Shown one piece after another: positions 1 through 8,245 of a stretch of DNA of 45,231 nt. The stretch spans positions 1 to 45,231 of the forward strand of contig JALNZT010000034.1 in the NCBI GenBank assembly GCA_023229135.1, read 5' to 3'. The notes beneath the pieces were generated by a model. It was not told where the DNA came from, did not search any database, and saw only the letters and a list, made by a program, of their open reading frames with translations. Both the position numbers and the translations under genes were made by a program. The stretch is from Bacteroidales bacterium (GTDB taxonomy: Bacteria > Bacteroidota > Bacteroidia > Bacteroidales > F082). The first letter of the stretch is position 1, and each line of letters opens with the position of its first letter.

Positions 1-123
1 AACAACAAAATTCAATTAGCAAAACGAAGAGCCAGAGGATACCGAAATATTAACAATTTTATCAATATGATATACTTTATCGCTGGTAAGTTAAAATTCA
101 ATTTTCCACACACTTTCACATAG
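1..123 (+). CDS. ISL3-type transposase, C-terminal end (partial)
   Basis: Frame 1 is open from the window edge to a TAG at 121-123 and encodes 40 residues. These contain NNKIQLAKRRARGYRN and then a hydrophobic stretch. This resembles the conserved C-terminus of ISL3 (IS204/IS1001/IS1096/IS1165) DDE transposases, where NNKIK-KRRA-GYRN follows the catalytic Glu. Only the tail is visible, so completeness and activity cannot be judged. No inverted repeat was identified just downstream. Its position beside RHS debris fits an unstable accessory island. The family call rests on motif recall over a short stretch. Confidence 0.6.
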   Translation, partial: NNKIQLAKRRARGYRNINNFINMIYFIAGKLKFNFPHTFT

Positions 124-137
124 ACCCCTTTTTAACC

Positions 138-728
138 ATGAAGACTCGATTTATAATATTCGTCTGTGCTGTTTTAGGGTTGAGTTCATCCTGTGTTAGC
201 CCCATCAATTGCCGTAAACCATTTGATCTTTACAAGGAGCCTATTATCAAATCAAACGTAAATAACCAAGCAATATCTAACGGAGTATTCGTCTCATTAA
301 ATGATGAAGGCGCACTATATTTATACGAAAATGGGCTATCAAAAACCATATCAAGTTCAGTTTATAGGAATCAACTATTTTGGTTAAATCCAAAAACAGA
401 GGTAGTTAAATTGTTGGAGGATGATGATTACTTCAGAAAAGAGGTTTGGGGACATTACCAGATTTTTAAAGATACTATTATTATTCAAACTTTCGGATTG
501 GCAAATGATCAGCTTTGCCGGAGATCAATTTATGAAACAGAAGGAGTAATTCTTAACGATTCAACCATAAAAGTGTATTCAGACTACTCGTATTGGTTTG
601 ATACCGAATTTATTAAAGAACCAAATATTTATCGCTTGTACAAAACCGAACACAAACCCGATAGCACTTTGGCATGGTTTAATAAAAAACGATGGTATAA
701 AAAAAACTTGCATAAAAGCAGGAGATAA
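138..728 (+). CDS. Orphan immunity-like lipoprotein
   Basis: 196 residues with a lipoprotein signal peptide: a charged N-terminus, a hydrophobic core and lipobox LSSSC, so it is probably anchored in a membrane facing the periplasm. The body has no recognised domain. Several features recur in the lipoprotein next to the RHS toxin at 2748-3398: a YENG motif, a hydrophobic strand followed by DTI, and a tryptophan-rich end after a KP-(D/T) sequence (LAWFNKKRWYKK here, CWLMKEDWFRC there). I infer that it belongs to the same loose family and may be an immunity protein left after its RHS toxin tip was lost. The start ATG lies 14 bp after the transposase stop codon. What it binds is unknown. Confidence 0.55.
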   Translation: MKTRFIIFVCAVLGLSSSCVSPINCRKPFDLYKEPIIKSNVNNQAISNGVFVSLNDEGALYLYENGLSKTISSSVYRNQLFWLNPKTEVVKLLEDDDYFRKEVWGHYQIFKDTIIIQTFGLANDQLCRRSIYETEGVILNDSTIKVYSDYSYWFDTEFIKEPNIYRLYKTEHKPDSTLAWFNKKRWYKKNLHKSRR

Positions 729-794
729 AACACGACTAGACTATTGCAGCTGATGCTGATATACAATTCGTATCTAATACATCCCCCCGCTCGG

Positions 795-811
795 CGTAGT
801 CTGCAACTACG
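795..811. repeat. Short palindrome CGTAGT-CTGCA-ACTACG
   Basis: Perfect 6-bp arms CGTAGT and ACTACG enclose a 5-base loop. The palindrome lies between the orphan lipoprotein and the first RHS fragment, in a stretch that also holds the CCGATT-TGC-AATCGG palindrome. From general knowledge, short palindromes of this look are scattered in Bacteroidota intergenic regions and resemble REP elements. Confidence 0.5.
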
Positions 812-866
812 TCGTCCAAATATTGTTATTTTCCAAAACGCCGATTGATTATTCCAAAACCCCCTT

Positions 867-962
867 GCTGGCGCCGATTTGCAATCGGTGTCCACCATAA
901 CTAAAAAAAAGCCTACTTTAGCATCAACAAGCTTCATCAGACCATGATTAGCAATCAGCCCA
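867..962 (+). repeat. RHS-start repeat, copy R1
   Basis: First of three related copies (also 1211-1321 and 3486-3569). It starts with GCTGGCGCCGATT, contains the palindrome CCGATT-TGC-AATCGG (874-888), then an A-rich run, then CTACTTTAGCATCA, and ends over the start codon of an RHS fragment (ACCATGATTAGCAATCAGCC). The repeat therefore spans non-coding DNA and the first codons of the downstream gene. It could be a recombination or insertion junction used in shuffling RHS cassettes. Confidence 0.7.
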
Positions 963-1306
963 CAACCACAGCAGGCATCTTCTCTTCTGAATCCGATTCC
1001 CTAATGGTAGCCTACACCAGTTATGAGCAGCTTAAAAGCCTTACGCAAGGCACGCTAGGCCTTTTAATCACATACGGCCACCATCACCAGCGCATCAAGC
1101 AAGAGTACACTGACCAAAAGGACATGATAATCAAGCTGTGGGCCGGCGCCTGCGAGTACATCACACACAACGGCCAAACCACTATTCTCACTCACCTAAG
1201 TAGCCCCTCCGCTGGCGCCGATTTGCAATCGGTGTCCTCCACATCTCATAAAAACACAAACCAAAAAACACCTACTTTAGCATCAGCAAACATCATTAAA
1301 CCATGA
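944..1306 (+). pseudogene. RHS repeat fragment (interrupted)
   Basis: 120 codons. The centre reads like the late part of a Bacteroidota RHS shell just before the core domain (ITYG, then QRIKQEYTD, then YITHNGQTTILTHLS). After LSSPS the frame enters repeat R2 and the residues become non-RHS (AGADLQSVSS onward) until a TGA that overlaps the next ATG (ATGA at 1303-1306). The following gene resumes with QTTILTYLSGPGG, so both sides of the repeat carry the same RHS segment. There is no upstream RHS shell and no secretion signal. It is probably a decayed piece. Whether it is translated is unknown. Confidence 0.7.
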
Positions 1307-1321
1307 TTAGCGCACAGCCCA
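1211..1321 (+). repeat. RHS-start repeat, copy R2
   Basis: Second copy of the repeat described at 867-962. It begins with the same GCTGGCGCCGATTTGCAATC block, including the palindrome at 1218-1232, and ends with ATGATTAGC and CAGCCCA at the start of the RHS core gene. It sits inside the reading frame of the upstream RHS fragment, which it appears to interrupt. Confidence 0.7.
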
Positions 1322-2754
1322 ACATACTGATAACGCTGCAATACAGCCAAACCACCATCCTCACTTACCTGAGCGGACCCGGCGGGCTTTATGCCTTGCA
1401 CCTTATCAATCACGATGGCAGCGAGAATATCCACTACATTCACACGGATCATTTGGGCAGTTGGACGAAAGTTACTAATGAAGATGGAAAGCAGGTGGAT
1501 GAACAGAGTTATGATGCGTGGGGTAACAGACGAAATCCTTCTACGTGGCAAACCACAGGCTCGTGGCAAATGCCTCGTTATGACCGCGGCTTTACGGGTC
1601 ATGAACACCTTGACGGCTTCCAGCTTATCAATATGAATGGCCGCATGTACGACCCTGTTGTAAGCCGCATGCTGGCCCCCGACAACTTCGTGCAAACCCC
1701 TGATTTCTCGCAAAACTTTAACAGGTATAGCTATGCGCTGAATAATCCGTTGATGTTTACGGATCCGAGTGGGGAGTTATTTGGATGGGATGATGCAATA
1801 GTTGGTGGCATTGGTTTTGCTTTTGGTTATGTTTCCTATGGCCTATCAAATGGAGATTGGGGTTGGAATGCTGTTGGAGCAGGGGCTATTGGAGCAGGGA
1901 CAGCTTTGTTAGGATATTATTCTGGTGGTGCGACAAGCGCAGCAAGTATTGCTGAAGGGTTTGCCTCATCAGGTATTGCGGGTGTCGGAAATAATTATGC
2001 TGCAACCGTAGCATTAGGTTATTCAGGACGTTATGTAGCTTCGGCAGCAATTTCTTCAGTAATGCCTTCAATATCTATTCCTGTAGGAGATAACTTTAAT
2101 GTAAATGTTTCGACGGGTGTAGGGTTTGGTTCAGGAGGATTAGTCGGAGGAGTAAATATTTCAGGCACATATCATGATGGGACAACAGTTATTTCTGGTG
2201 GATATGGAGTTGCTGGTAATAGTAGTTCATGGAGTATTGGTGCTATGCATAATGGTTATGGCGGTTCTTATTACAGAACTAGTTACAGTGGGAGTATGAG
2301 TCAGGTTGTAGGTGGTGTAGGACTAAATTTTAATAAGGTTTCTGTTCGACTTGAAAATGATTTTTTCGGAGACGGCCATGATAGATGGAGGTCAAGTGCT
2401 TTGGAAATAGGTATTGGAGATTTTGTATTTGGTACAAACCTTCTCAACAATGACCCTGCAGGAGAAAATCAAGACATTGTAAATTTGCCTGATAGAAGAG
2501 GAAATTATAATACAGATGGCTATGGTGCGTGGAGGAATGGGAAAGTATACAATAGTCCATGGTATGCTGGCTATAGGTCAGGGAATAATGTGACAAGATG
2601 GGGATATAGTCATCCATCAGCGCAAGATTTGACACAAAATAATGTTCATCGATTAGTACCCTTTGGTAGGCAAAATTATTATGTTGATTATTCAGAGTTT
2701 ACAAGTGGTTCTTATATGTATTCTGGTTTTTATAATCCTTATTCATTATGGTAA
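1303..2754 (+). CDS. RHS core protein with probable type-23 polymorphic toxin tip
   Basis: 483 residues. Positions about 15-160 are the RHS-repeat-associated core: HTDHLGS, YDAWGNRR, GFTGHEHLDGFQLINMNGRMYDP, MLAPDNFVQ, FNRYSYALNNPL and the PSGELFG boundary after which toxin tips vary. Residues 160-350 are Gly/Ala-rich. The C-terminal about 130 residues (FENDFFGDG-DRWR-like VRLENDFFGDGHDRWR, NNDPAGE, SPWYAGYRSGNNVTRWGYSHP, QDLTQNNVH, YNPYSLW) match my recollection of the polymorphic toxin type 23 domain, whose activity I do not know. The usual long N-terminal shell and signal peptide are missing, so this is an orphan tip cassette rather than a complete secreted toxin. An immunity-like lipoprotein overlaps its stop by 7 bp. 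Confidence 0.75.
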   Translation: MISAQPNILITLQYSQTTILTYLSGPGGLYALHLINHDGSENIHYIHTDHLGSWTKVTNEDGKQVDEQSYDAWGNRRNPSTWQTTGSWQMPRYDRGFTGHEHLDGFQLINMNGRMYDPVVSRMLAPDNFVQTPDFSQNFNRYSYALNNPLMFTDPSGELFGWDDAIVGGIGFAFGYVSYGLSNGDWGWNAVGAGAIGAGTALLGYYSGGATSAASIAEGFASSGIAGVGNNYAATVALGYSGRYVASAAISSVMPSISIPVGDNFNVNVSTGVGFGSGGLVGGVNISGTYHDGTTVISGGYGVAGNSSSWSIGAMHNGYGGSYYRTSYSGSMSQVVGGVGLNFNKVSVRLENDFFGDGHDRWRSSALEIGIGDFVFGTNLLNNDPAGENQDIVNLPDRRGNYNTDGYGAWRNGKVYNSPWYAGYRSGNNVTRWGYSHPSAQDLTQNNVHRLVPFGRQNYYVDYSEFTSGSYMYSGFYNPYSLW

Positions 2755-3398
2755 TTCAGATTTATTTAAAACAAATAGCTATATTGATTATGTTATCATC
2801 ATGTGGCGTTCAAAAGGGTATCCCTAAATATATATCTGAAAAATTCACTTATTGTTATGATGGTAAAGATACAGGAATTGACTCTTTGGTAAAACTAGAT
2901 GGATATTACGTTATTGCCGAGTCATTTAAGGATATGGGATACAACTCTAATAAAGACACCTCGTATTTTAATATTATGTTTTATGAAAATGGGATATGCG
3001 TTTTTAATTTTTTTCCCTTAGATAATAAGGGACGAATCATTGATAATACTTTTATGCCACTTTTTTTTAAAACAATAATTGATGAAAGAGAAAGTAAAGA
3101 AGCCTATTATTTCTACAATGCTCGTGGCTGGGGTAGATATATTATTGAAGGGGATACTATAAAAGCACAATGTATTTATCGTCCAAGAGCTGGAGAAACA
3201 ACAACTATTTGGGGAATTAATGAAGTGTGGTATAAAATTATGGATAGAACTACGATAATTGAAATACCGTCTGAGTCACTAACCAACGCAACAACATCGC
3301 TTAAGTCGATATATTTACCTGCTCGATTTGTTCCGGTAAAAGAAAAGCCAACACCAGACTGTTGGCTAATGAAGGAAGATTGGTTTAGGTGTCAATAA
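2748..3398 (+). CDS. Immunity-like lipoprotein for the adjacent RHS toxin
   Basis: 216 residues. The short N-terminal hydrophobic stretch ends in lipobox MLSSC, suggesting a membrane-anchored protein outside the cytoplasm. The ATG lies inside the last codons of the toxin gene (7-bp overlap), the usual coupling of toxin tip and immunity gene. No known domain was recognised. Motifs shared with the lipoprotein at 138-728 are YENG, a strand ending DTIKAQ, and a Trp-rich end. The coding sequence is clearly more AT-rich than the RHS core, typical of exchangeable tip/immunity pairs. The immunity role is inferred from position only. Confidence 0.6.
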   Translation: MVIQIYLKQIAILIMLSSCGVQKGIPKYISEKFTYCYDGKDTGIDSLVKLDGYYVIAESFKDMGYNSNKDTSYFNIMFYENGICVFNFFPLDNKGRIIDNTFMPLFFKTIIDERESKEAYYFYNARGWGRYIIEGDTIKAQCIYRPRAGETTTIWGINEVWYKIMDRTTIIEIPSESLTNATTSLKSIYLPARFVPVKEKPTPDCWLMKEDWFRCQ

Positions 3399-3485
3399 AA
3401 ATGTAAATTGAGGTTTCAAATTTAACCCCTCTGTACACCGATTAGCCTTTACAGACACTCTTGGTGAATGCACCGAACCATGTTA

Positions 3486-3569
3486 AAGCGCAATTGGTGT
3501 CCGCCTTATCTAAAAAACACTACTTTAGCATCAGCAAACTACATCAAACCATGATTAGCAATCAGCCCA
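3486..3569 (+). repeat. RHS-start repeat, copy R3
   Basis: Third, shorter copy. The palindromic part is degenerate (GCGCAATTGGTGTCC). The block AAACACTACTTTAGCATCAG and the end ACCATGATTAGCAATCAGCC agree closely with R1 and R2. It again ends on the start codon of an RHS fragment. Confidence 0.65.
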
Positions 3570-3967
3570 ACACCCTGATCACACTCAGCTACAACAGCCG
3601 CCGACAGCGCAGCACGCTCAGCGATCCCAATTATGGGCTGATGCAAACCACCTACAACGCCTTTGGCGAACTCATAAACCAAACCACGCCGCGCGGCTTT
3701 GAAACCACATACACCTACGACAAGCTGGGCCGCACTACAACACGCACTGAAGACGAAGGCGCAACCACCTGGCATTACAGCACCACCCCCGGCTACCTGG
3801 GTACTTTAGAAAGGATCGAAGGTCTCGGCCAAATTACCTCCTACACTTACGACGAACTACTACGCCCTGAAACAGTAATAGAAAACATCAACAAGCAGGA
3901 TTACACCACCACTTATACATACGACCACTTTGGCCGTCTCAAAAACAGCACTGCTACAATACTTTAA
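3551..3967 (+). pseudogene. RHS YD-repeat fragment
   Basis: 138 codons from the ATG inside repeat R3. A longer frame from a TTG at 3461 exists but is less plausible. It encodes typical YD repeats: YNAFGELINQTTPRG, TTYTYDKLGRTTTRTEDEG, GQITSYTYDELLRPETVIENI, TTTYTYDHFGRLKN. The frame then stops abruptly at TAA. A complete RHS protein would continue for hundreds of residues to the core domain, so this is a truncated shell segment, probably non-functional alone. It lies downstream of the immunity gene, where displaced RHS ends are often found. Confidence 0.75.
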
Positions 3968-3998
3968 GGTTACTGCTAAATATGCAAACTTTAAATAA

Positions 3999-4028
3999 AA
4001 AACCGCCTCCGTTTCCGAAGGCGGTTTT
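3999..4028. terminator. Bidirectional intrinsic terminator
   Basis: Perfect 10-bp arms AAAACCGCCT (3999-4008) and AGGCGGTTTT (4019-4028) around a 10-base loop. Flanking A-runs and T-runs make it work in both directions. It lies between the RHS fragment (plus) and the stop of the large propeller gene (minus). Confidence 0.85.
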
Positions 4029-4043
4029 CATTAATCCGTTTTT

Positions 4044-7000
4044 CTATCTCAATCTTGGAATTCTTCCGGGAGTGTAGGGCGCGTTCATTTCATCTAATGC
4101 GGTATCAACTTCAATAAGCTGGCTGTCGATGGCTTTCAACTGATCGATAACCGGCCTGAGTTCCTCTTTGAGAATCTCGTAGTTGTTCAGCATGGTTTGG
4201 GTTGGCTCGCCCGAATGTCCCCAGGTGCCTGACAGGGCAGTGCGTAGGCGATAATCCAATGAAACAGGTTCCGGCGGAACTTCTTCTCCGCTGGCCTTGG
4301 CTTCGGTGCCATTCATCACGAAATTGATGTCGGAAAGCGCTTTCGCAATAGTGCGGGTTTGCTTTTCGAGTGCCGGTTTTGGCTCTGGCATCTGGTGTAG
4401 CACCTGGCGGATATTCTCGTTACGTTTGTTCAGCTCGTCAAAATAGCGGGAGGTGGATTCATAAACTTTCCTGATTTCGGTGAGCTCGGCATAGAACTGG
4501 TCAAGTGCTTCCGGATTGCTCACTGCCAGGGTTTTATTGTTGAGCGTGATGGCTTCAAAACTCACCGGCCCGGCAAGCTGTTTCGTTGTGTCTTGATGGA
4601 TTAGTGCCATTTCGACGCTGTAATTTCCGGGCAGCGCGAAAAATCCCGAGCGGCTTTTCCCGGTGGCCGCAAAGCTGGCTTTGTCGTCGCTCTGGCCGCG
4701 TGGCATCTCATAACGCAAATCCCAGTTGACGCGGTTCAAGCCTTTGGAAGGTTTCTCGAACAGCCTGCGGATGCTGTTGCCTTGCTCATCACGGATGGTG
4801 AAAACCAGGTAAGGAGCAATTTCGGCTTCTTCTTCGCGCAGCATTTCATTTGTAGGTTGCGGAATGGGTTTGCCTTCTTTGAAAAGTTCTGATTCTTTTT
4901 TCTGACGTTCCTGTTTTTTTGTTTTTGGCACTTCAGGCAGATAATACGTGAAGGTAGCACCAAATTCAGGATTGTCGGCGGTGTAATACATGCTTCCTGT
5001 GCCATAGCGGCCGCCGGTTTTCACAAACATCAAGGCATCTTTTACCGGGAAAAGTATTGCTTTTTCTGCTTTGATTTGCTCCGGTGTGATGTCGCGCAGC
5101 GGACTGTAATTGTCGATGATATAAAATCCGCGGCCAAAAGTGGCAATGACGAGGTCGTGTTCCCGTTCCTGGATAGCGATGTCCCGCACGGCAATATCAG
5201 GTAATCCGTTGCCCATTTCCGTCCATAAATTGCCACCATCCACACTGGTGAAGAAACTAAATTCTGTTCCAACGAAAAGCAGTTCGGGTTTTATAAAGTC
5301 CTGTGCGATAGTATGTACTGTTTCTTCGGGCAGATTGGCTGAAATACTTGTCCAGCTTTTTCCTTTGTCACTACTTTTTAAGACGTAAGCTTTGAAATCG
5401 TCACTTTTCAGGTTACTGAAAGTGGCAAAAACAACATTTTCGTCAAAGCGTGATGGTAGTACATCGCTCACATAAGCATATTCCGGTACGCCGGGGAAGC
5501 TGCTGATTTTCGTCCAGCTTTGGCCGTCATCTTCTGTAACCTGAATCAGTCCATCGTCGGTGCCAACATAAATAAGTCCTTTTTTTATTGGGGATTCGGC
5601 CAGCGCAACGATGGTTCCCCACTGCGAGGTGGAAAGATCTTTGGCAACAGCATTGGATGGCCAGTATTTGCCCATCACCGGGAACTGGTTCCTGTCTTCA
5701 TCGCGGGTCAGATCGTCGCTGATAACTTCCCAGCTTTGGCCGCGGTCGGTAGAGCGAAAAACCTTGTTAGCAGCCATATACAGCGTGGTAGTGTTGTGAT
5801 TGCTCAAGATAAACGGAGCATCCCAGTTCCAGCGGTAGTGCAGCTCATCTTTGCGTGGCTCGGGTTTTATTTTCACTTTTTCGCCACTTTTTTTGTCGTA
5901 ACGGAAGATGTTTCCATACTGATAAGCCGAGTAAACTATATCGGGATTATCTTTTTCAATGGCTTGCCAAAAGCCGTCGCCACCGAGTGTTACAATCCAT
6001 TCACTGCTGCTCACGCCATTGCCGGTGTTTTGGCTGGGGCCGCCCATGCTGTTGTTGTCTTGCGTACCGCCGTAAACCCAGTAAAATGGTTCTGTATTAT
6101 CCACATTTACGCGATAAAACTGGGTAACGGGCAAGTTGGTTTTATGGATATAATGCTCGCCATTGTCGTAGGTTTCATAGATGCCGCCGTCGCCGCCAAT
6201 CATCCAATGGTTACTGTCGCTGGGGTCGATCCACATGGCGTGGTCGTCCACATGGCGTTTGTTCAGGCTGATGCTGTTCCAGGTTTTTCCGCCGTCTTTG
6301 GTTACTTGCGTATAGGTATCCATAGAATAAACCACGTCGGGGTTGTTTGGATCACTCACCAACTCATTATAATACTGTCCACTGGTGCTGTATTTATTCA
6401 TTTTTTCAAAAGAAACGCCTCGATCTGTTGAGCGAAAAAAACCGCCGGCATCGTCGGCTGCTTCAATGATGAGGTACACCACATCGGGATTGCCTGCTGG
6501 AACAGCAATACCCATGCCGCCCATATCTGCCGAGGGCAGGCCTTTAGTGATTTTGTCCCAATTTTTTCCGGCATCGGTTGAGCGGTAAAAGGCTGATTCA
6601 GGACCTCCGCCAATCTTTGTGAAAAAATGTCTGCGTCTTTGCTCGGCAGTGGCATAAATAATATCAGGATTTTCAGGATGAAGTACTACGTTGTTGATTC
6701 CGGTATTTTCTGAAATATTCAAAATTTTTGTCCAGGTTTTTCCGCCATCTTCAGTTTTGTAAAGGCCTCTTTCTTCATTTGGACCCCAAACAGAACCTTC
6801 AGCAGCTACATAAACGACCTTGCTGTTGCGCGGATCAATCTGTATCATACCAATTTGACGGGAATCTTTTAAGCCCATATTTTTCCAGCTTTTCCCGCCG
6901 TCTTCGGTCTTGTAAACGCCATTGCCGTATCCCAGAGCACGTTGGTGGGTGTTTTCTCCGGTTCCGGCCCAAACCACATTGTTGTTATTCGGATCCATGG

Positions 7001-7325
7001 CCAGGCAACCGAGGGCATACGCACCGTAATTGTCGAAAATCGGCTTGAAAGTGGTGCCGTTATTTTCTGTCTTCCAGATGTGGCCGGAAGAAACAGCAAC
7101 ATAGTATTCGCTGTGATTGTCGGGGTTTACAGCAAAATCGGAGATACGTCCTGAGGCAAAAGCCGGCCCGATATTGCGCCATTTTAAGCCTGAAATATCG
7201 CCTGAATTCAAGGTGTCGGCGGCGGATTTCTTTTTGTTGCGCTGTGCATGCGCTGTTGTGTTGATGCCTGAAAACGCGAAAAGCATAAACAGTATCAATA
7301 GATTTTTGAAGTTAAAAGCTTTCAT
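4044..7325 (-). CDS. Secreted BNR/VPS10-like beta-propeller protein
   Basis: 1093 residues with a signal peptide ending near AHAQ (residues 25-28). The region to about residue 740 contains at least ten Asp-box/BNR-like repeats of the form (S/T)xDxGxxW, for example KTEDGGKSWKNM, KTEDGGKTWTKI, RSTDAGKNWDKI, TEDDGQSWTKI and KSSDKGKSWTSI. They are spaced as in the sortilin/VPS10 or sialidase-like ten-bladed propellers that Bacteroidota genomes label glycosyl hydrolase or VPS10-domain protein. A beta-rich region follows, then a helical C-terminal part (about 940-1080). No T9SS sorting domain is visible. The substrate is unknown; catalytic residues of a true sialidase were not identified. A weak -7 box (TACCTTTC, 7351-7358, minus strand) lies upstream. 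The gene stands alone and ends at a strong terminator. Confidence 0.85.
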   Translation of the reverse strand: MKAFNFKNLLILFMLFAFSGINTTAHAQRNKKKSAADTLNSGDISGLKWRNIGPAFASGRISDFAVNPDNHSEYYVAVSSGHIWKTENNGTTFKPIFDNYGAYALGCLAMDPNNNNVVWAGTGENTHQRALGYGNGVYKTEDGGKSWKNMGLKDSRQIGMIQIDPRNSKVVYVAAEGSVWGPNEERGLYKTEDGGKTWTKILNISENTGINNVVLHPENPDIIYATAEQRRRHFFTKIGGGPESAFYRSTDAGKNWDKITKGLPSADMGGMGIAVPAGNPDVVYLIIEAADDAGGFFRSTDRGVSFEKMNKYSTSGQYYNELVSDPNNPDVVYSMDTYTQVTKDGGKTWNSISLNKRHVDDHAMWIDPSDSNHWMIGGDGGIYETYDNGEHYIHKTNLPVTQFYRVNVDNTEPFYWVYGGTQDNNSMGGPSQNTGNGVSSSEWIVTLGGDGFWQAIEKDNPDIVYSAYQYGNIFRYDKKSGEKVKIKPEPRKDELHYRWNWDAPFILSNHNTTTLYMAANKVFRSTDRGQSWEVISDDLTRDEDRNQFPVMGKYWPSNAVAKDLSTSQWGTIVALAESPIKKGLIYVGTDDGLIQVTEDDGQSWTKISSFPGVPEYAYVSDVLPSRFDENVVFATFSNLKSDDFKAYVLKSSDKGKSWTSISANLPEETVHTIAQDFIKPELLFVGTEFSFFTSVDGGNLWTEMGNGLPDIAVRDIAIQEREHDLVIATFGRGFYIIDNYSPLRDITPEQIKAEKAILFPVKDALMFVKTGGRYGTGSMYYTADNPEFGATFTYYLPEVPKTKKQERQKKESELFKEGKPIPQPTNEMLREEEAEIAPYLVFTIRDEQGNSIRRLFEKPSKGLNRVNWDLRYEMPRGQSDDKASFAATGKSRSGFFALPGNYSVEMALIHQDTTKQLAGPVSFEAITLNNKTLAVSNPEALDQFYAELTEIRKVYESTSRYFDELNKRNENIRQVLHQMPEPKPALEKQTRTIAKALSDINFVMNGTEAKASGEEVPPEPVSLDYRLRTALSGTWGHSGEPTQTMLNNYEILKEELRPVIDQLKAIDSQLIEVDTALDEMNAPYTPGRIPRLR

Positions 7326-7405
7326 AGACTTTGATTTTGTTTTAAAGGCCGAAAGGTAGAAAAAAAATGTCTAAGAAAACGGTCTAAAAAAGTTTTTGGA
7401 CAGAC

Positions 7406-8245
7406 TTATCCGATGCGAAACCCATCTTTTAATAATGTCGCAAATACGAACATGAGTGCTATGATGATTGCCAGATAAATAAAGGCACTGAAAAGTTGGG
7501 GGTTTTTGGTTGTGAGAAACTTTTTTGTTAAAGACTTTTTCACAAAAATTATCGGGAGAAGGCTTATCAATATGAAAAGTCGTAAGAGTATATATTTCAA
7601 GTTGTTGTGCTGAAACGAAAAGCTGAGTATGATTATACTTCCAACTGCCCAGGGAAATAAAAAATGACAACCAAAACCACTCAACCAATCATTTTTTGAA
7701 TTTGTTGGCTGATAAATATGCGCGTAAAACAGTTTCCCGACGAGTGTTCCGGCTTTAACTAAAAAAAATAAGGATATTCCAATAGTTAAAATGAGCATGA
7801 CTTGCCTTAACTCCATTACGGCAGCCACATTGGATAGCCCTGTTTTGAGTAGTAAATCCTCGCTTGCCAAGCCAAAAGTGAGATTAAAACCATGCAGGAA
7901 GATCCAGATCAAAAATAATTGTAGCCAGTAGGTTTTTCGCTTTATAAACATGAACAGAAATAGGGCGATAATAGCCATGATGAAGTTACTTACGGGCTTG
8001 GCCATGAAAATGCTTATAACGATGTCGTTGGTCAGTGGTTTTGAGAGTTTGTCTAAACCAAGTTCAATGCTGTTGATAAATAATTTTGCCGGTACATCCA
8101 GGTCGTAGGCAATATACAGGACTGAAACTCCCGAAATTAAATAGACGAAAAGATAGGCGGCCAAAAAACTGCTCAGCGAATAAATAAAGCTGGCTATCAG
8201 TTGTTTACTTATTTTAAAGCTATCGTGTTTTTTTTCTCCCATCAT
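7406..8245 (-). CDS. Multi-pass membrane protein of unknown function
   Basis: The start was placed at the ATG at 8245 (MMGEKK) rather than the longer frame from 8386, because the longer version would lie inside ygiQ. From 8245 it still overlaps the ygiQ stop by 26 bp, so translation is probably coupled. About 279 residues with roughly seven hydrophobic segments, starting with a helix at residues 17-40 and ending with one just before KDGFRIG. Lys/Arg-rich loops such as IKRKTYW and KKSLTKKF lie between them. No domain or catalytic motif was recognised. Co-orientation with ygiQ suggests co-transcription only. Confidence 0.6.
   Translation of the reverse strand: MMGEKKHDSFKISKQLIASFIYSLSSFLAAYLFVYLISGVSVLYIAYDLDVPAKLFINSIELGLDKLSKPLTNDIVISIFMAKPVSNFIMAIIALFLFMFIKRKTYWLQLFLIWIFLHGFNLTFGLASEDLLLKTGLSNVAAVMELRQVMLILTIGISLFFLVKAGTLVGKLFYAHIYQPTNSKNDWLSGFGCHFLFPWAVGSIIILSFSFQHNNLKYILLRLFILISLLPIIFVKKSLTKKFLTTKNPQLFSAFIYLAIIIALMFVFATLLKDGFRIG

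Noticed and set aside
5520..6431. Long open frame (303 codons) on the plus strand
   Set aside because: It lies antisense inside the BNR/VPS10-like gene, whose repeats and signal peptide prove the minus-strand frame. The antisense translation shows no domain.
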